A stretch of 5,568 nt of DNA, taken from NCBI GenBank assembly GCA_017558545.1, contig JAFYUG010000062.1, positions 1 to 5,568 on the forward strand, written 5' to 3'. Below, in pieces: positions 1 to 4,878 of this stretch. The position numbers were made by a program, and so were the translations under genes. This DNA comes from Oscillospiraceae bacterium. Its GTDB lineage: Bacteria > Bacillota > Clostridia > Oscillospirales > Oscillospiraceae. How positions within the stretch are numbered: the first letter of the stretch is position 1; every line of letters begins with the position of its first letter. A model generated the notes under the pieces. That model was not told the DNA's origin. It made no database searches and saw nothing but the letters and a program-made list of their open reading frames with translations.

Positions 1-696
1 GCAGTAAAAGCAGCGAAACCCGATGCACTCATTGTGGGAGAAGTTTGGGAGAATGCAGCCCATTATCTGAATGGGGATATGTTGGACTCCGCTATGAATT
101 ATGATTTCCGACGTTACTGCCAAAGATTTTTTATAGAGGAAGCTGTAAGTGCTGAGACCTTCGATACCAATATATCCACCCTTTTGCTACGCTATAAGGA
201 AGATGCCTTGTATGCCCAACTGAATCTGTTGGACAGCCATGATGTAAGCCGATACCTGACCCTTTGTGGGCAGAACGCAGACAAAATGGAATTGTCTATT
301 TTGTTCCAAATGACCTTCCCTGGCATGCCTTGTGTATTTTATGGAGACGAAAAGGGGCTTTGTGGTCTCAGCGAAAGTGAGTACCGTCAGGCAATGAGCT
401 GGGATAGCAACCACCCCCTTGAAGACGTTTACCGCAGATTAATTACCCTTAGAAAGACCCACGCAGCCATTCGCTATGGTGACTTCAAAACAAATTTCGC
501 ATCTGAAAAGATATATAGCTACAGCCGCACTTGGGCAGACAAAAGGATTACCGTCACTATGAATTTAGGTGGGGAGCCTCTCAATGCACCGCAGCAAGGT
601 AGATTGCTCTTGAAAAAGGGTAACAATCATGGCACAATCGGGGCATGGGAATATGAAGTGCGGGAGGAACAGCTTTATGGCGGTTACTATTTATGA
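1..696 (+). CDS. Glycoside hydrolase family 13 enzyme, cyclomaltodextrinase/neopullulanase-like (3' part only)
   Basis: Hydrolyses alpha-1,4 (possibly alpha-1,6) glucosidic bonds of maltodextrins or cyclodextrins, probably in the cytoplasm. The reading frame is open from base 1, so the gene starts outside the window; 231 residues are visible. Residues 11-16 read IVGEVW, the GH13 conserved region with the acid/base Glu (E14). Residues 77-84 read LDSHDVSR, the region with the transition-state-stabilising Asp (D81). Residues 107-122 (PGMPCVFYGDEKGLCG) and AMSWD at 131-135 match the end of the TIM barrel in the GH13_20-type subfamily. The last ~80 residues fit the C-terminal beta domain. The nucleophile Asp region and any N-terminal domain lie upstream and cannot be checked. 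The stop codon lies inside the following lacI-type gene, so the two are co-transcribed. Family is secure; exact substrate is inference. Confidence 0.9.
   Translation, partial: AVKAAKPDALIVGEVWENAAHYLNGDMLDSAMNYDFRRYCQRFFIEEAVSAETFDTNISTLLLRYKEDALYAQLNLLDSHDVSRYLTLCGQNADKMELSILFQMTFPGMPCVFYGDEKGLCGLSESEYRQAMSWDSNHPLEDVYRRLITLRKTHAAIRYGDFKTNFASEKIYSYSRTWADKRITVTMNLGGEPLNAPQQGRLLLKKGNNHGTIGAWEYEVREEQLYGGYYL
662..667 (+). promoter_or_regulatory. Ribosome binding site for the LacI-family gene
   Basis: GGGAGG lies 9 bases before the ATG at 677. It sits inside the GH13 gene and selects this start over the upstream in-frame ATG at 629, which has no comparable site and would add 16 residues before the helix-turn-helix. 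Confidence 0.8.
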
Positions 697-1672
697 TGTA
701 GCAAAAGAGGCCGGCGTATCTATCGCTACGGTTTCAAAGTCGTTAAACAACAGCTATACCATTCCGGAACAAACAAAAGCCGCCGTACGAGAGGTTGCTG
801 ATCGCCTGGGATATCGCCCTAATTCAAGAGCTAAAAATTTTGCTAGGCAGGCAAGCGGCACTGTGCTGTTTATTACAGATTTTTATCAGAATATAGCATT
901 TGAAAATCCGCACATGTTTGAGATTATATCTGGAATAACTACCTATTTGGACGGCAAAGATTATTCTCTGACAATAAAACCGCTGACGCAACAGGCCGCA
1001 CCCTTATATATTCTTGACATTATTCAGCAACGACAGGCAGACGCATTGATAATCCATGCATATATTTTGACCTCTGAATTGGCTGCGATACTTTCCCGTG
1101 TTGATTTCCCTTACTTGGTAATAGGAAAGCCAGAATTCAGATGCAATGTTTGTTGGATTGATGTTAATCATGAGCAAGCAGGTCAAATCGCTGCCAATTA
1201 TTTATTGGACAAAGGTTATAGAAAAATGGTTTTTGTAATGGGGCAGGAAAATGATGCTTTATCTCAGAGCCGACTTAGAGGAATCAATCAAGTAATGGCA
1301 GAGGAAGATCTAACTGTTGAGGTGATTTGTAACAAATCGCCGTATGAATTGGATGAAGAGGTAATAAGCAATCTACTAATTCGCAACCCACGCCCTGAAG
1401 TTCTACTTTGCAGCAATAACCATCTCGCTCTACATTGCTTACAGCACATTCGTCGTTTAGGCTTGAAGATTCCAGAAGAAATTGCACTTCTCACTTTTGA
1501 TAACTATCCATTTTCCATGTTGACAGACCCCAATATAACAGCTGTTGAAGTTGACATGCATGACATGGGAATAAATGCAGCCCGATTTGTACTTCAAAGG
1601 ATTCGCAAGCCAAATCTGCAAACACAGACTTACTGCACATCACCATCTATTCTGGAGCGTGAATCGACATAG
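677..1672 (+). CDS. LacI-family transcriptional regulator
   Basis: DNA-binding repressor of 331 residues, full length for the family. Residues 4-23 (TIYDVAKEAGVSIATVSKSL) form the LacI helix-turn-helix; 46-58 (YRPNSRAKNFARQ) form the hinge helix. The periplasmic-binding-protein-like sensor domain follows from about 60 to the end, with RLRG at 199-202, CSNNHLALHCL at 245-255 (usually ND rather than NN), TFDN at 273-276 and the usual closing ILERES. The hinge residue that inserts into the DNA minor groove is normally Leu (Leu56 in E. coli LacI) but appears to be Phe55 here. The start overlaps the GH13 gene by 20 bases, suggesting translational coupling and control of the same sugar operon. The likely effector is a maltodextrin-type sugar, an inference from context. 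The operator is not visible and probably lies upstream of the window. Confidence 0.93.
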   Translation: MAVTIYDVAKEAGVSIATVSKSLNNSYTIPEQTKAAVREVADRLGYRPNSRAKNFARQASGTVLFITDFYQNIAFENPHMFEIISGITTYLDGKDYSLTIKPLTQQAAPLYILDIIQQRQADALIIHAYILTSELAAILSRVDFPYLVIGKPEFRCNVCWIDVNHEQAGQIAANYLLDKGYRKMVFVMGQENDALSQSRLRGINQVMAEEDLTVEVICNKSPYELDEEVISNLLIRNPRPEVLLCSNNHLALHCLQHIRRLGLKIPEEIALLTFDNYPFSMLTDPNITAVEVDMHDMGINAARFVLQRIRKPNLQTQTYCTSPSILEREST

Positions 1673-1700
1673 TATAACTACTCGCAAATACATGAACAAA

Positions 1701-1726
1701 AATAGGACGGCTTTTTGCGTCCTATT
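1701..1726. terminator. Hairpin terminator after the LacI-family gene
   Basis: Perfect 9-bp stem (AATAGGACG / CGTCCTATT) with an 8-base loop, 28 bases after the stop. The plus-strand T-run is short (TT then CTGT). On the minus strand the stem is followed by a better run (ATTTTTG), so it may work in both directions, or mainly on minus-strand transcripts. Confidence 0.6.
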
Positions 1727-1863
1727 CTGTATCCCTTGATATTACTGCATTTTGTTTTTAGGACTAAACATACATTGCCGAACATAAAAGGAAAGCCCAC
1801 GAACAGTGAGTTCATCGCCATGATAGCCGACCGCCTCAGTTTGTAGCTGAAAAGAGCATAAGC
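1727..1863. other. Gene-free spacer between two terminator-like hairpins, possible gene remnant
   Basis: No convincing gene. On the plus strand a frame is open from 1706 to a TAG at 1844-1846, with no useful start codon. Its last 21 residues (LPNIKGKPTNSEFIAMIADR at 1775-1834, then LSL) have a protein-like composition and could be the 3' remnant of a gene. The minus strand carries a 67-codon frame (1678-1881) that crosses both hairpins and has no ribosome binding site. I cannot assign either. Confidence 0.3.
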
Positions 1864-1893
1864 AAAAGCCTCCACATCCATGTGGAGGCTTTT
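1864..1893. terminator. Strong bidirectional intrinsic terminator hairpin
   Basis: Perfect 13-bp stem (AAAAGCCTCCACA / TGTGGAGGCTTTT) closing a TCCA loop. The arms are GC-rich in the centre with A-run and T-run flanks, so it reads as a terminator on both strands. It stands just 4 bases before the composite repeat and has no obvious gene of its own; it may serve as backup for the LacI-family gene or belong to a lost gene. Confidence 0.75.
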
Positions 1894-1897
1894 CCCT

Positions 1898-1957
1898 TTA
1901 AAGGCTCCCTTGTGTAAAGGGAGCTGTCATTTGCGTCAGCAAATGACTGAGGGATTG
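1898..1957 (+). repeat. Two-hairpin repeat module, copy 1
   Basis: Hairpin 1 is GCTCCCTT (1904-1911), a 5-base loop and AAGGGAGC (1917-1924). Hairpin 2 is TCATTTGC (1927-1934), loop GTCA and GCAAATGA (1939-1946). The module ends ACTGAGGGATTG. I recall closely similar sequences scattered between genes of gut Clostridia, but cannot verify that here. Confidence 0.8.
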
Positions 1958-1963
1958 CAAAAA

Positions 1964-2068
1964 GCGGGCGGCAAATTGCCGCCCCTACAAATTTAGGTAA
2001 TAGCGGTGAAGCAAAATAATGCCATAATCATTGAAATGACCGTAGGGGCGGATTCCATATCCGCCCGC
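1964..2068. repeat. Inverted pair of GC-rich REP-like hairpins
   Basis: Bases 1964-1988 hold GCGGGCGG...CCGCCCCTAC, folding as GGGCGGCA/TGCCGCCC (1966-1973 with 1977-1984). Bases 2042-2068 hold the reverse-oriented form, GTAGGGGCGG...CCGCCCGC, folding as GGGCGGAT/ATCCGCCC (2046-2053 with 2059-2066). The outer parts are identical in inverse orientation, while loops and the inner two base pairs differ. An AT-rich 53-base spacer without a gene separates them. Confidence 0.75.
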
Positions 2069-2109
2069 TGCATTCGCGTGACAGATGTCTCGCCGCCGCG
2101 ACACTTCGT

Positions 2110-2126
2110 TACCCTCGAATAGGGTA
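2110..2126. repeat. Small hairpin
   Basis: Perfect 6-bp stem TACCCT/AGGGTA around CGAAT. It is one of the palindromes that fill this block and has no T-run, so it is not a terminator. Confidence 0.45.
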
Positions 2127-2140
2127 GCCTTAATACCATG

Positions 2141-2175
2141 TCATTGCGAGGAGCCGTAGGCGACGTGGCAATCCG
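2141..2175. repeat. Short dispersed-type palindrome with CATTGCGAGG core
   Basis: TCATTGCGAGGAGCC...GGCGACGTGGCAATCCG: ATTGC (2143-2147) pairs with GCAAT (2168-2172) and GCC (2153-2155) with GGC (2159-2161). I recall intergenic repeats with this core from unrelated bacterial genomes; membership is inferred from memory. Confidence 0.5.
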
Positions 2176-2185
2176 CCCCCCCTTT

Positions 2186-2234
2186 GGCTCTCCCTATGGG
2201 AGAGCCGGCACGGCGCAGCCGTGACTGAGAGGGA
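2186..2234 (+). repeat. Two-hairpin repeat module, copy 2 (variant)
   Basis: Hairpin 1 is GGCTCTCCC (2186-2194), loop TAT and GGGAGAGCC (2198-2206). Hairpin 2 is CACGGC (2209-2214), loop GCA and GCCGTG (2218-2223). It ends ACTGAGAGGGA. Architecture and the ACTGAG tail match copies 1 and 3, but both stems differ in sequence and remain fully paired. Confidence 0.7.
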
Positions 2235-2270
2235 CATTATAAAATGATTGATCCCACTTTGTACTACATT

Positions 2271-2342
2271 TCTCGCTTAGCCTGAACGATATAATCCGAA
2301 ACGGGTTCGGATTATATCGTTCAGGCTAACCATAGGGCGAGA
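2271..2342. repeat. Long near-perfect hairpin (24-bp stem plus outer 6-bp stem)
   Basis: Bases 2277-2300 and 2306-2329 are exact reverse complements (24 bp) around the 5-base loop ACGGG. An outer stem TCTCGC (2271-2276) / GCGAGA (2337-2342) pairs across a 7-base one-sided bulge. There is no flanking T-run, so it is not an ordinary terminator. The arms contain TATAAT on each strand (2290-2295 plus; 2311-2316 minus), probably by chance, as no good -35 is seen at the right distance. Confidence 0.85.
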
Positions 2343-2362
2343 GGCTTGCAGCCACCGATGAA

Positions 2363-2424
2363 CAATCCCTCAGTTAAAAATCCAAGGATTTTTGACAGCT
2401 CCCTTTACACAAGGGAGCCTTTAA
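2363..2424 (-). repeat. Two-hairpin repeat module, copy 3 (inverted)
   Basis: Read on the minus strand this matches copy 1 exactly over the first 32 bases and again at the closing ACTGAGGGATTG. Hairpin 2 is replaced by AAAAATCC (plus 2376-2383) paired with GGATTTTT (2386-2393). It forms the right end of the 527-bp block, 13 bases before the terminator of the downstream minus-strand gene. Confidence 0.8.
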
Positions 2425-2437
2425 GAGGATAAACCAA

Positions 2438-2465
2438 AACAGGGATGGCCTTTGCCATCCCTGTT
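2438..2465 (-). terminator. Intrinsic terminator of the YgjV-family gene
   Basis: Perfect 12-bp stem (AACAGGGATGGC / GCCATCCCTGTT) with a 4-base loop, 6 bases past the minus-strand stop. On the minus strand it is followed by TTGGTTTATCC, with TTTT across the stem end. Confidence 0.85.
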
Positions 2466-2471
2466 ACTTAT

Positions 2472-3008
2472 TTATTCACTTTCCCCATTCTTCTTCCCCT
2501 TGAAAATCATAACAATCGTTGTGACCAAGACCACCAAATTGGAGACAAAGCCCACGAAATTCAATATGGCAATATTGAAAGCGGCGAAGAGGGCAACGCA
2601 GACGGCGAAGGAATTTTTCAAGGCTCTGTCATTATCCTTAAACTTGAAAACGGCCAAAGTATACTGCAAATTGGCCAAGATGGGGAGATAACCTATAAGC
2701 CCAAGATTATTAAAGGCCACGCCCAAGCCCACGCCCAGCAGCACCAAAATCCACTCCACGGCCTTGCTTTTAACTTCCTTGATGGCCACAAAGTTGCGAA
2801 TTATGCTGACGGCGTTTTGCACAGCGCCGCTATAACCCTTCAAAATACCAGTGCCCACGCCGTAAATAAACTGGCTGAGACACTGGACGAACAGCACGCC
2901 TTTGGCGCTTTTGCGGGTGGAGCTGAAAGAGTCCGAGGCCATGGCCAAAAGAGAGCAAATATTGCCGATGATTATGTTTAAGCTATTCAAGAAAAAACCA
3001 ACTTTCAT
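2472..3008 (-). CDS. YgjV-family integral membrane protein
   Basis: A 178-residue, strongly hydrophobic protein of unknown biochemical function. Likely membrane segments lie near residues 8-25, 36-55, 86-100, 102-120, 132-150 and 151-169, with a basic C-terminus (FKGKK) suggesting a cytoplasmic tail. The pattern IGNICSLLAMAS..., then LFVQCLSQFIYGVGTGILKGYSGAVQNAVSIIRN, resembles the YgjV inner-membrane family (PF10688), whose members have a similar length, an early GAxxN motif and a following I-R-N. The plus strand also has a 178-codon frame over the same bases, but that is antisense. The ATG at 3006-3008 lacks a strong ribosome binding site (only ACGAAGC upstream), so the start is less sure than the rest. 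It is a single gene with its own terminator, divergent from the glucokinase. Confidence 0.7.
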   Translation of the reverse strand: MKVGFFLNSLNIIIGNICSLLAMASDSFSSTRKSAKGVLFVQCLSQFIYGVGTGILKGYSGAVQNAVSIIRNFVAIKEVKSKAVEWILVLLGVGLGVAFNNLGLIGYLPILANLQYTLAVFKFKDNDRALKNSFAVCVALFAAFNIAILNFVGFVSNLVVLVTTIVMIFKGKKNGESE

Positions 3009-3024
3009 GCTTCGTTATGCTTCA

Positions 3025-3053
3025 ATTTTACCCCATAAGCCGTTCTTATACAA
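3025..3053 (-). promoter_or_regulatory. Possible promoter for the YgjV-family gene
   Basis: On the minus strand, TTGTAT (3048-3053) and TAAAAT (3025-3030) are separated by 17 bases. The -10 is good (5 of 6), the -35 weak (3 of 6). It would give a leader of only about 10 bases. Confidence 0.35.
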
Positions 3054-3092
3054 GAGCGGAAAAAGTAAATTCCAAGTCTTGCTGCGGCGCTA

Positions 3093-3121
3093 TTGAATTT
3101 TGTCGCCGCCGATGTTATTAT
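3093..3121 (+). promoter_or_regulatory. Likely sigma-A-type promoter for the glucokinase gene
   Basis: TTGAAT (3093-3098), 17-base spacer, TATTAT (3116-3121). Transcription would begin near 3128, giving a ~37-base leader with the ribosome binding site. It is divergent from the proposed YgjV promoter. No operator palindrome is evident. Confidence 0.55.
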
Positions 3122-3150
3122 CATCACAACAGTAATTTTTCCACAGAATT

Positions 3151-3156
3151 GCGAGG
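3151..3156 (+). promoter_or_regulatory. Ribosome binding site for the glucokinase
   Basis: GCGAGG, 8 bases before the ATG at 3165. It selects this start over the in-frame TTG at 3093, which overlaps the -35 element and would add 24 residues ahead of the conserved N-terminus. Confidence 0.7.
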
Positions 3157-3164
3157 TAAAATAT

Positions 3165-4100
3165 ATGAACTATGTATTCGGCATTGACCTTGGCGGCACC
3201 ACTGTTAAGCTTGGACTTTTCACCGTGGAAGGTCAGCTCCTTGATAAATGGGAAATCCCCACCCGCCCTGAAAATGGCGGCGAAAATATTATGCCCGATA
3301 TTGCGGCGGCTATTAAAAATAAGCTGGCTGAAAAGAATATCGACCCCGCCGACGTTAAAGGCGCGGGCATTGGCGTACCCGGCGCGGTGCTCCATGACCG
3401 CATCGTTAAGCCCTGCGTAAACCTCAATGGCTGGGGCGGCGATGTTGCGGCAATGCTGGAGAAGGAATGCTCCTTTCCCGTGAAGGCTGCCAACGATGCC
3501 AATGTGGCCGCTCTGGGCGAAATGTGGCTGGGCGGCGGCAAGGGCTATGACAACGTTGTTTTTGTAACTCTCGGCACCGGCGTAGGCGGCGGCATAGTTG
3601 TGGATGGCAAGCTTGTTGCGGGCGTCCATGGCTCCGGCGGCGAAATTGGCCATATCAAGGTTAATCCCCATGAGAAGGAAACCTGCGGCTGCGGCAAAAA
3701 GGGCTGCCTGGAGCAGTATGCCTCCGCAACGGGCATAGTCCGCGAGGCCAACAGAGTTCTCGGCGAGAGCACCAAGCCCTCCATGCTTCGCAAGTGCGAG
3801 AGCGTAACAGCCAAGGATGTATTCGACTGCGCCAAGGCAGGGGACGAGCTGGCAGGGGAGATAGTGGCCTTCTTTGGTGCAACTCTTGGCCGCGCCCTTT
3901 CCATTGTTTCCTGCGTATGCGACCCCGAGGTGTTTGTCATCGGCGGCGGTGTTTCAGCTGCCGGACAGATTATTCTCGATTCTGTCAAAGATGCCTTTGT
4001 GCTTAATGCCTTCCCCGCGGCGGAGGAAACCCGCTTCGAGCTGGCAAAGCTGGGCAACGATGCAGGTATCTGCGGCGCTGCAAGAATGATGATTGAATAA
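3165..4100 (+). CDS. glcK: ROK-family glucokinase
   Basis: Cytoplasmic ATP-dependent sugar kinase, most likely phosphorylating glucose to glucose 6-phosphate for glycolysis. The 311 residues are full length. GIDLGGTTVK (6-15) is the N-terminal phosphate-binding motif; AANDANVAALGE (108-119) carries the catalytic Asp (D111) and the ROK-typical substrate region; LGTGVGGGIVVDG (136-148) is the second phosphate loop. GGEIGHI (158-164) with H163, and CGCGKKGCLE (174-183) with C174, C176 and C181, form the structural zinc site. FVIGGGVS (257-264) is the adenosine-binding loop. All key residues are present. Unlike the repressor members of the ROK family there is no N-terminal helix-turn-helix, so this is an enzyme. 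ROK kinases can also act on mannose, fructose or N-acetyl sugars, so glucose is inferred from similarity to Firmicutes GlcK. GC-rich codon use contrasts with the GH13/lacI pair. Confidence 0.92.
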   Translation: MNYVFGIDLGGTTVKLGLFTVEGQLLDKWEIPTRPENGGENIMPDIAAAIKNKLAEKNIDPADVKGAGIGVPGAVLHDRIVKPCVNLNGWGGDVAAMLEKECSFPVKAANDANVAALGEMWLGGGKGYDNVVFVTLGTGVGGGIVVDGKLVAGVHGSGGEIGHIKVNPHEKETCGCGKKGCLEQYASATGIVREANRVLGESTKPSMLRKCESVTAKDVFDCAKAGDELAGEIVAFFGATLGRALSIVSCVCDPEVFVIGGGVSAAGQIILDSVKDAFVLNAFPAAEETRFELAKLGNDAGICGAARMMIE

Positions 4101-4107
4101 TAAACAT

Positions 4108-4139
4108 AAAAGAGGAAGTCAATCGACTTCCTCTTTTTT
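4108..4139. terminator. Bidirectional intrinsic terminator between convergent genes
   Basis: Perfect 13-bp stem AAAAGAGGAAGTC / GACTTCCTCTTTT (4108-4120 with 4125-4137) around AATC, then more T. It lies 7 bases after the glucokinase stop and 5 bases beyond the end of the convergent LUD gene, and has an A-run on the other side, so it can serve both. Confidence 0.93.
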
Positions 4140-4144
4140 ATGTT

Positions 4145-4735
4145 TTAATAACCAAGTTCTTCATTAATGAGCACAACCTCGGTGTCAATGCCTCTCATGG
4201 GTGCCCAGTGGACCATAAGTGCGTTGCAAATGCGCTGGGGGCTATGGCAATCGTGGCATTTTCCGTCCACGCGGCAGGGGGTGTTCAGATTGAGTCTGGC
4301 GCAGTTGGGGGGAGCGGCCTGATTTCTTGCTCTGTCCAAAGCGGTGTTGAAATCGGGGCAAATCTTGTTCACGCCAACAACGAAGTAAAGACGCTTATCG
4401 CCGTAAACCTGAGCGGCAAGGCGGTTGCCTCGGCCGTCAATATTGAGAATTTCGCCGTCCTCGGTGATGGCGTTTGCGCTGCTTATGTAAACCGGAGCGG
4501 CGTTTGCCTTGGCGATAGTTGCGTCGCCGGGAACAACGCCGTGGCAATAAACGGAGTTTTCCTTGCCGAGAATTTCATAAAGACCAAGCTGGGTTGCGGT
4601 TACGCTGCCGCCTATACCAACGTCCACACCCTTGATTTTTTCGCAAAGGTAGCTGACGGCATCCTTGCCGCTTTCGTGGAAGCTTACCTTGAAGCCGCGG
4701 TTTTCAAGACTTTTGATGGTTTTCTCTATGTTCAT
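4145..4735 (-). CDS. LUD-domain protein (lactate utilisation protein family, LutC/YkgG-like)
   Basis: A 196-residue soluble protein with the LUD domain (PF02589). The start is MNIEKTIKSLE, set by GGGAGG 8 bases upstream; the longer in-frame ATG at 4777 lies upstream of the promoter -10. Family signatures are GIGGSVTATQLGLYE (41-54 region), SSANAITEDGEILNIDGRGN (85-104) and YFVVGVNKICPDF (117-129). The C-terminal part has five Cys (145, 154, 160, 163, 170) in the context NTPCRVDGKCHDCHSPQRIC, which could bind a metal or iron-sulphur cluster. LutC proteins of this family work with LutA and LutB in lactate oxidation to pyruvate, but neither partner is present here. This stand-alone clostridial type may have a different, unknown role. 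It is divergent from the flavin split-barrel gene and convergent with the glucokinase. Confidence 0.88.
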   Translation of the reverse strand: MNIEKTIKSLENRGFKVSFHESGKDAVSYLCEKIKGVDVGIGGSVTATQLGLYEILGKENSVYCHGVVPGDATIAKANAAPVYISSANAITEDGEILNIDGRGNRLAAQVYGDKRLYFVVGVNKICPDFNTALDRARNQAAPPNCARLNLNTPCRVDGKCHDCHSPQRICNALMVHWAPMRGIDTEVVLINEELGY

Positions 4736-4743
4736 GGATTTTT

Positions 4744-4749
4744 CCTCCC
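4744..4749 (-). promoter_or_regulatory. Ribosome binding site for the LUD gene
   Basis: GGGAGG on the minus strand, 8 bases from the ATG at 4733-4735. It decides this start over the upstream in-frame ATG at 4775-4777. Confidence 0.85.
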
Positions 4750-4768
4750 AATAATTTTTACTGCTTCC

Positions 4769-4797
4769 ATTATACATTCGATTTTGCTAAATGCAAA
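4769..4797 (-). promoter_or_regulatory. Promoter for the LUD gene
   Basis: Consensus -10 TATAAT (4769-4774, minus strand) with TTTGCA (4792-4797) 17 bases upstream. Transcription would begin near 4762, leaving a ~27-base leader. Confidence 0.65.
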
Positions 4798-4798
4798 A
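4782..4798. promoter_or_regulatory. Candidate operator palindrome over the LUD -35
   Basis: TTTTGC-TAAAT-GCAAAA, 6-bp arms with a 5-base spacer, covering the -35 hexamer of the minus-strand promoter. The position suits a repressor site, but in AT-rich DNA it could be chance. Confidence 0.35.
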
Positions 4799-4824
4799 AG
4801 TATTTGCCGCAAAGCTTAAAAAAC

Positions 4825-4852
4825 TTGCATTTTTACGGTCAAATGGTAAAAT
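4825..4852 (+). promoter_or_regulatory. Likely promoter for the split-barrel flavoprotein gene
   Basis: TTGCAT (4825-4830), 16-base spacer, TAAAAT (4847-4852). Transcription would start near 4859, just ahead of the ribosome binding site. It runs back to back with the LUD promoter in a 152-bp divergent region. Confidence 0.5.
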
Positions 4853-4871
4853 AAAGATGTAATCACTTAAT

Positions 4872-4878
4872 GAAAGGA
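4872..4878 (+). promoter_or_regulatory. Ribosome binding site for the split-barrel protein
   Basis: GAAAGGA, 9 bases before the ATG at 4888. It favours this start over the in-frame ATG at 4870, which overlaps the site itself and lacks one of its own. Confidence 0.7.

Larger units (their letters stand above)
1898..2424. mobile_element. 527-bp palindrome-rich block with 32-bp terminal inverted repeats (MITE-like, no transposase)
   Basis: Bases 1898-1929 and the reverse complement of 2393-2424 are identical over 32 bases; both ends begin with TTAA followed by AGGCTCCCTT. The interior has no supported gene and consists of hairpin elements: 1927-1946, 1964-2068, 2110-2126, 2141-2175, 2186-2234 and 2271-2342. 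The layout resembles a non-autonomous inverted-repeat element or nested insertions of small palindromic repeats. TTAA at both ends might be a target duplication, but it is self-complementary and so could equally be part of the inverted repeat. Whether the 527 bp move as one unit cannot be told from a single copy. Confidence 0.5.

Noticed and set aside
610..638. Possible internal promoter (TTGAAA, 17 bases, CACAAT) before the LacI-family gene
   Set aside because: The -10 matches only 4 of 6 and lies inside coding sequence; the gene overlap already explains its expression. Too weak to list.
2286..2320. TATAAT boxes in the arms of the long hairpin as promoters
   Set aside because: No acceptable -35 lies 16-18 bases upstream on either strand, and the motif appears on both strands simply because the arms are complementary.
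1898..2424. CRISPR array
   Set aside because: Repeats are inverted, of unequal spacing and differ in sequence; there is no regular direct repeat with similar-sized spacers and no cas gene.
2445..2981. 178-codon plus-strand frame opposite the YgjV-family gene
   Set aside because: It is polar and Gln/His-rich without a recognisable domain, and its start lies in the terminator stem at 2438-2465. The opposite strand has a coherent multi-pass membrane protein with its own terminator.
3545..4057. 170-codon minus-strand frame within the glucokinase
   Set aside because: Ser/Pro/Thr-rich composition typical of an antisense frame of a GC-rich gene; all ROK motifs lie on the plus strand.
4208..4819. 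203-codon plus-strand frame opposite the LUD gene
   Set aside because: The minus strand encodes clear LUD-domain motifs with a strong ribosome binding site and promoter; the plus frame has neither and runs through that promoter.
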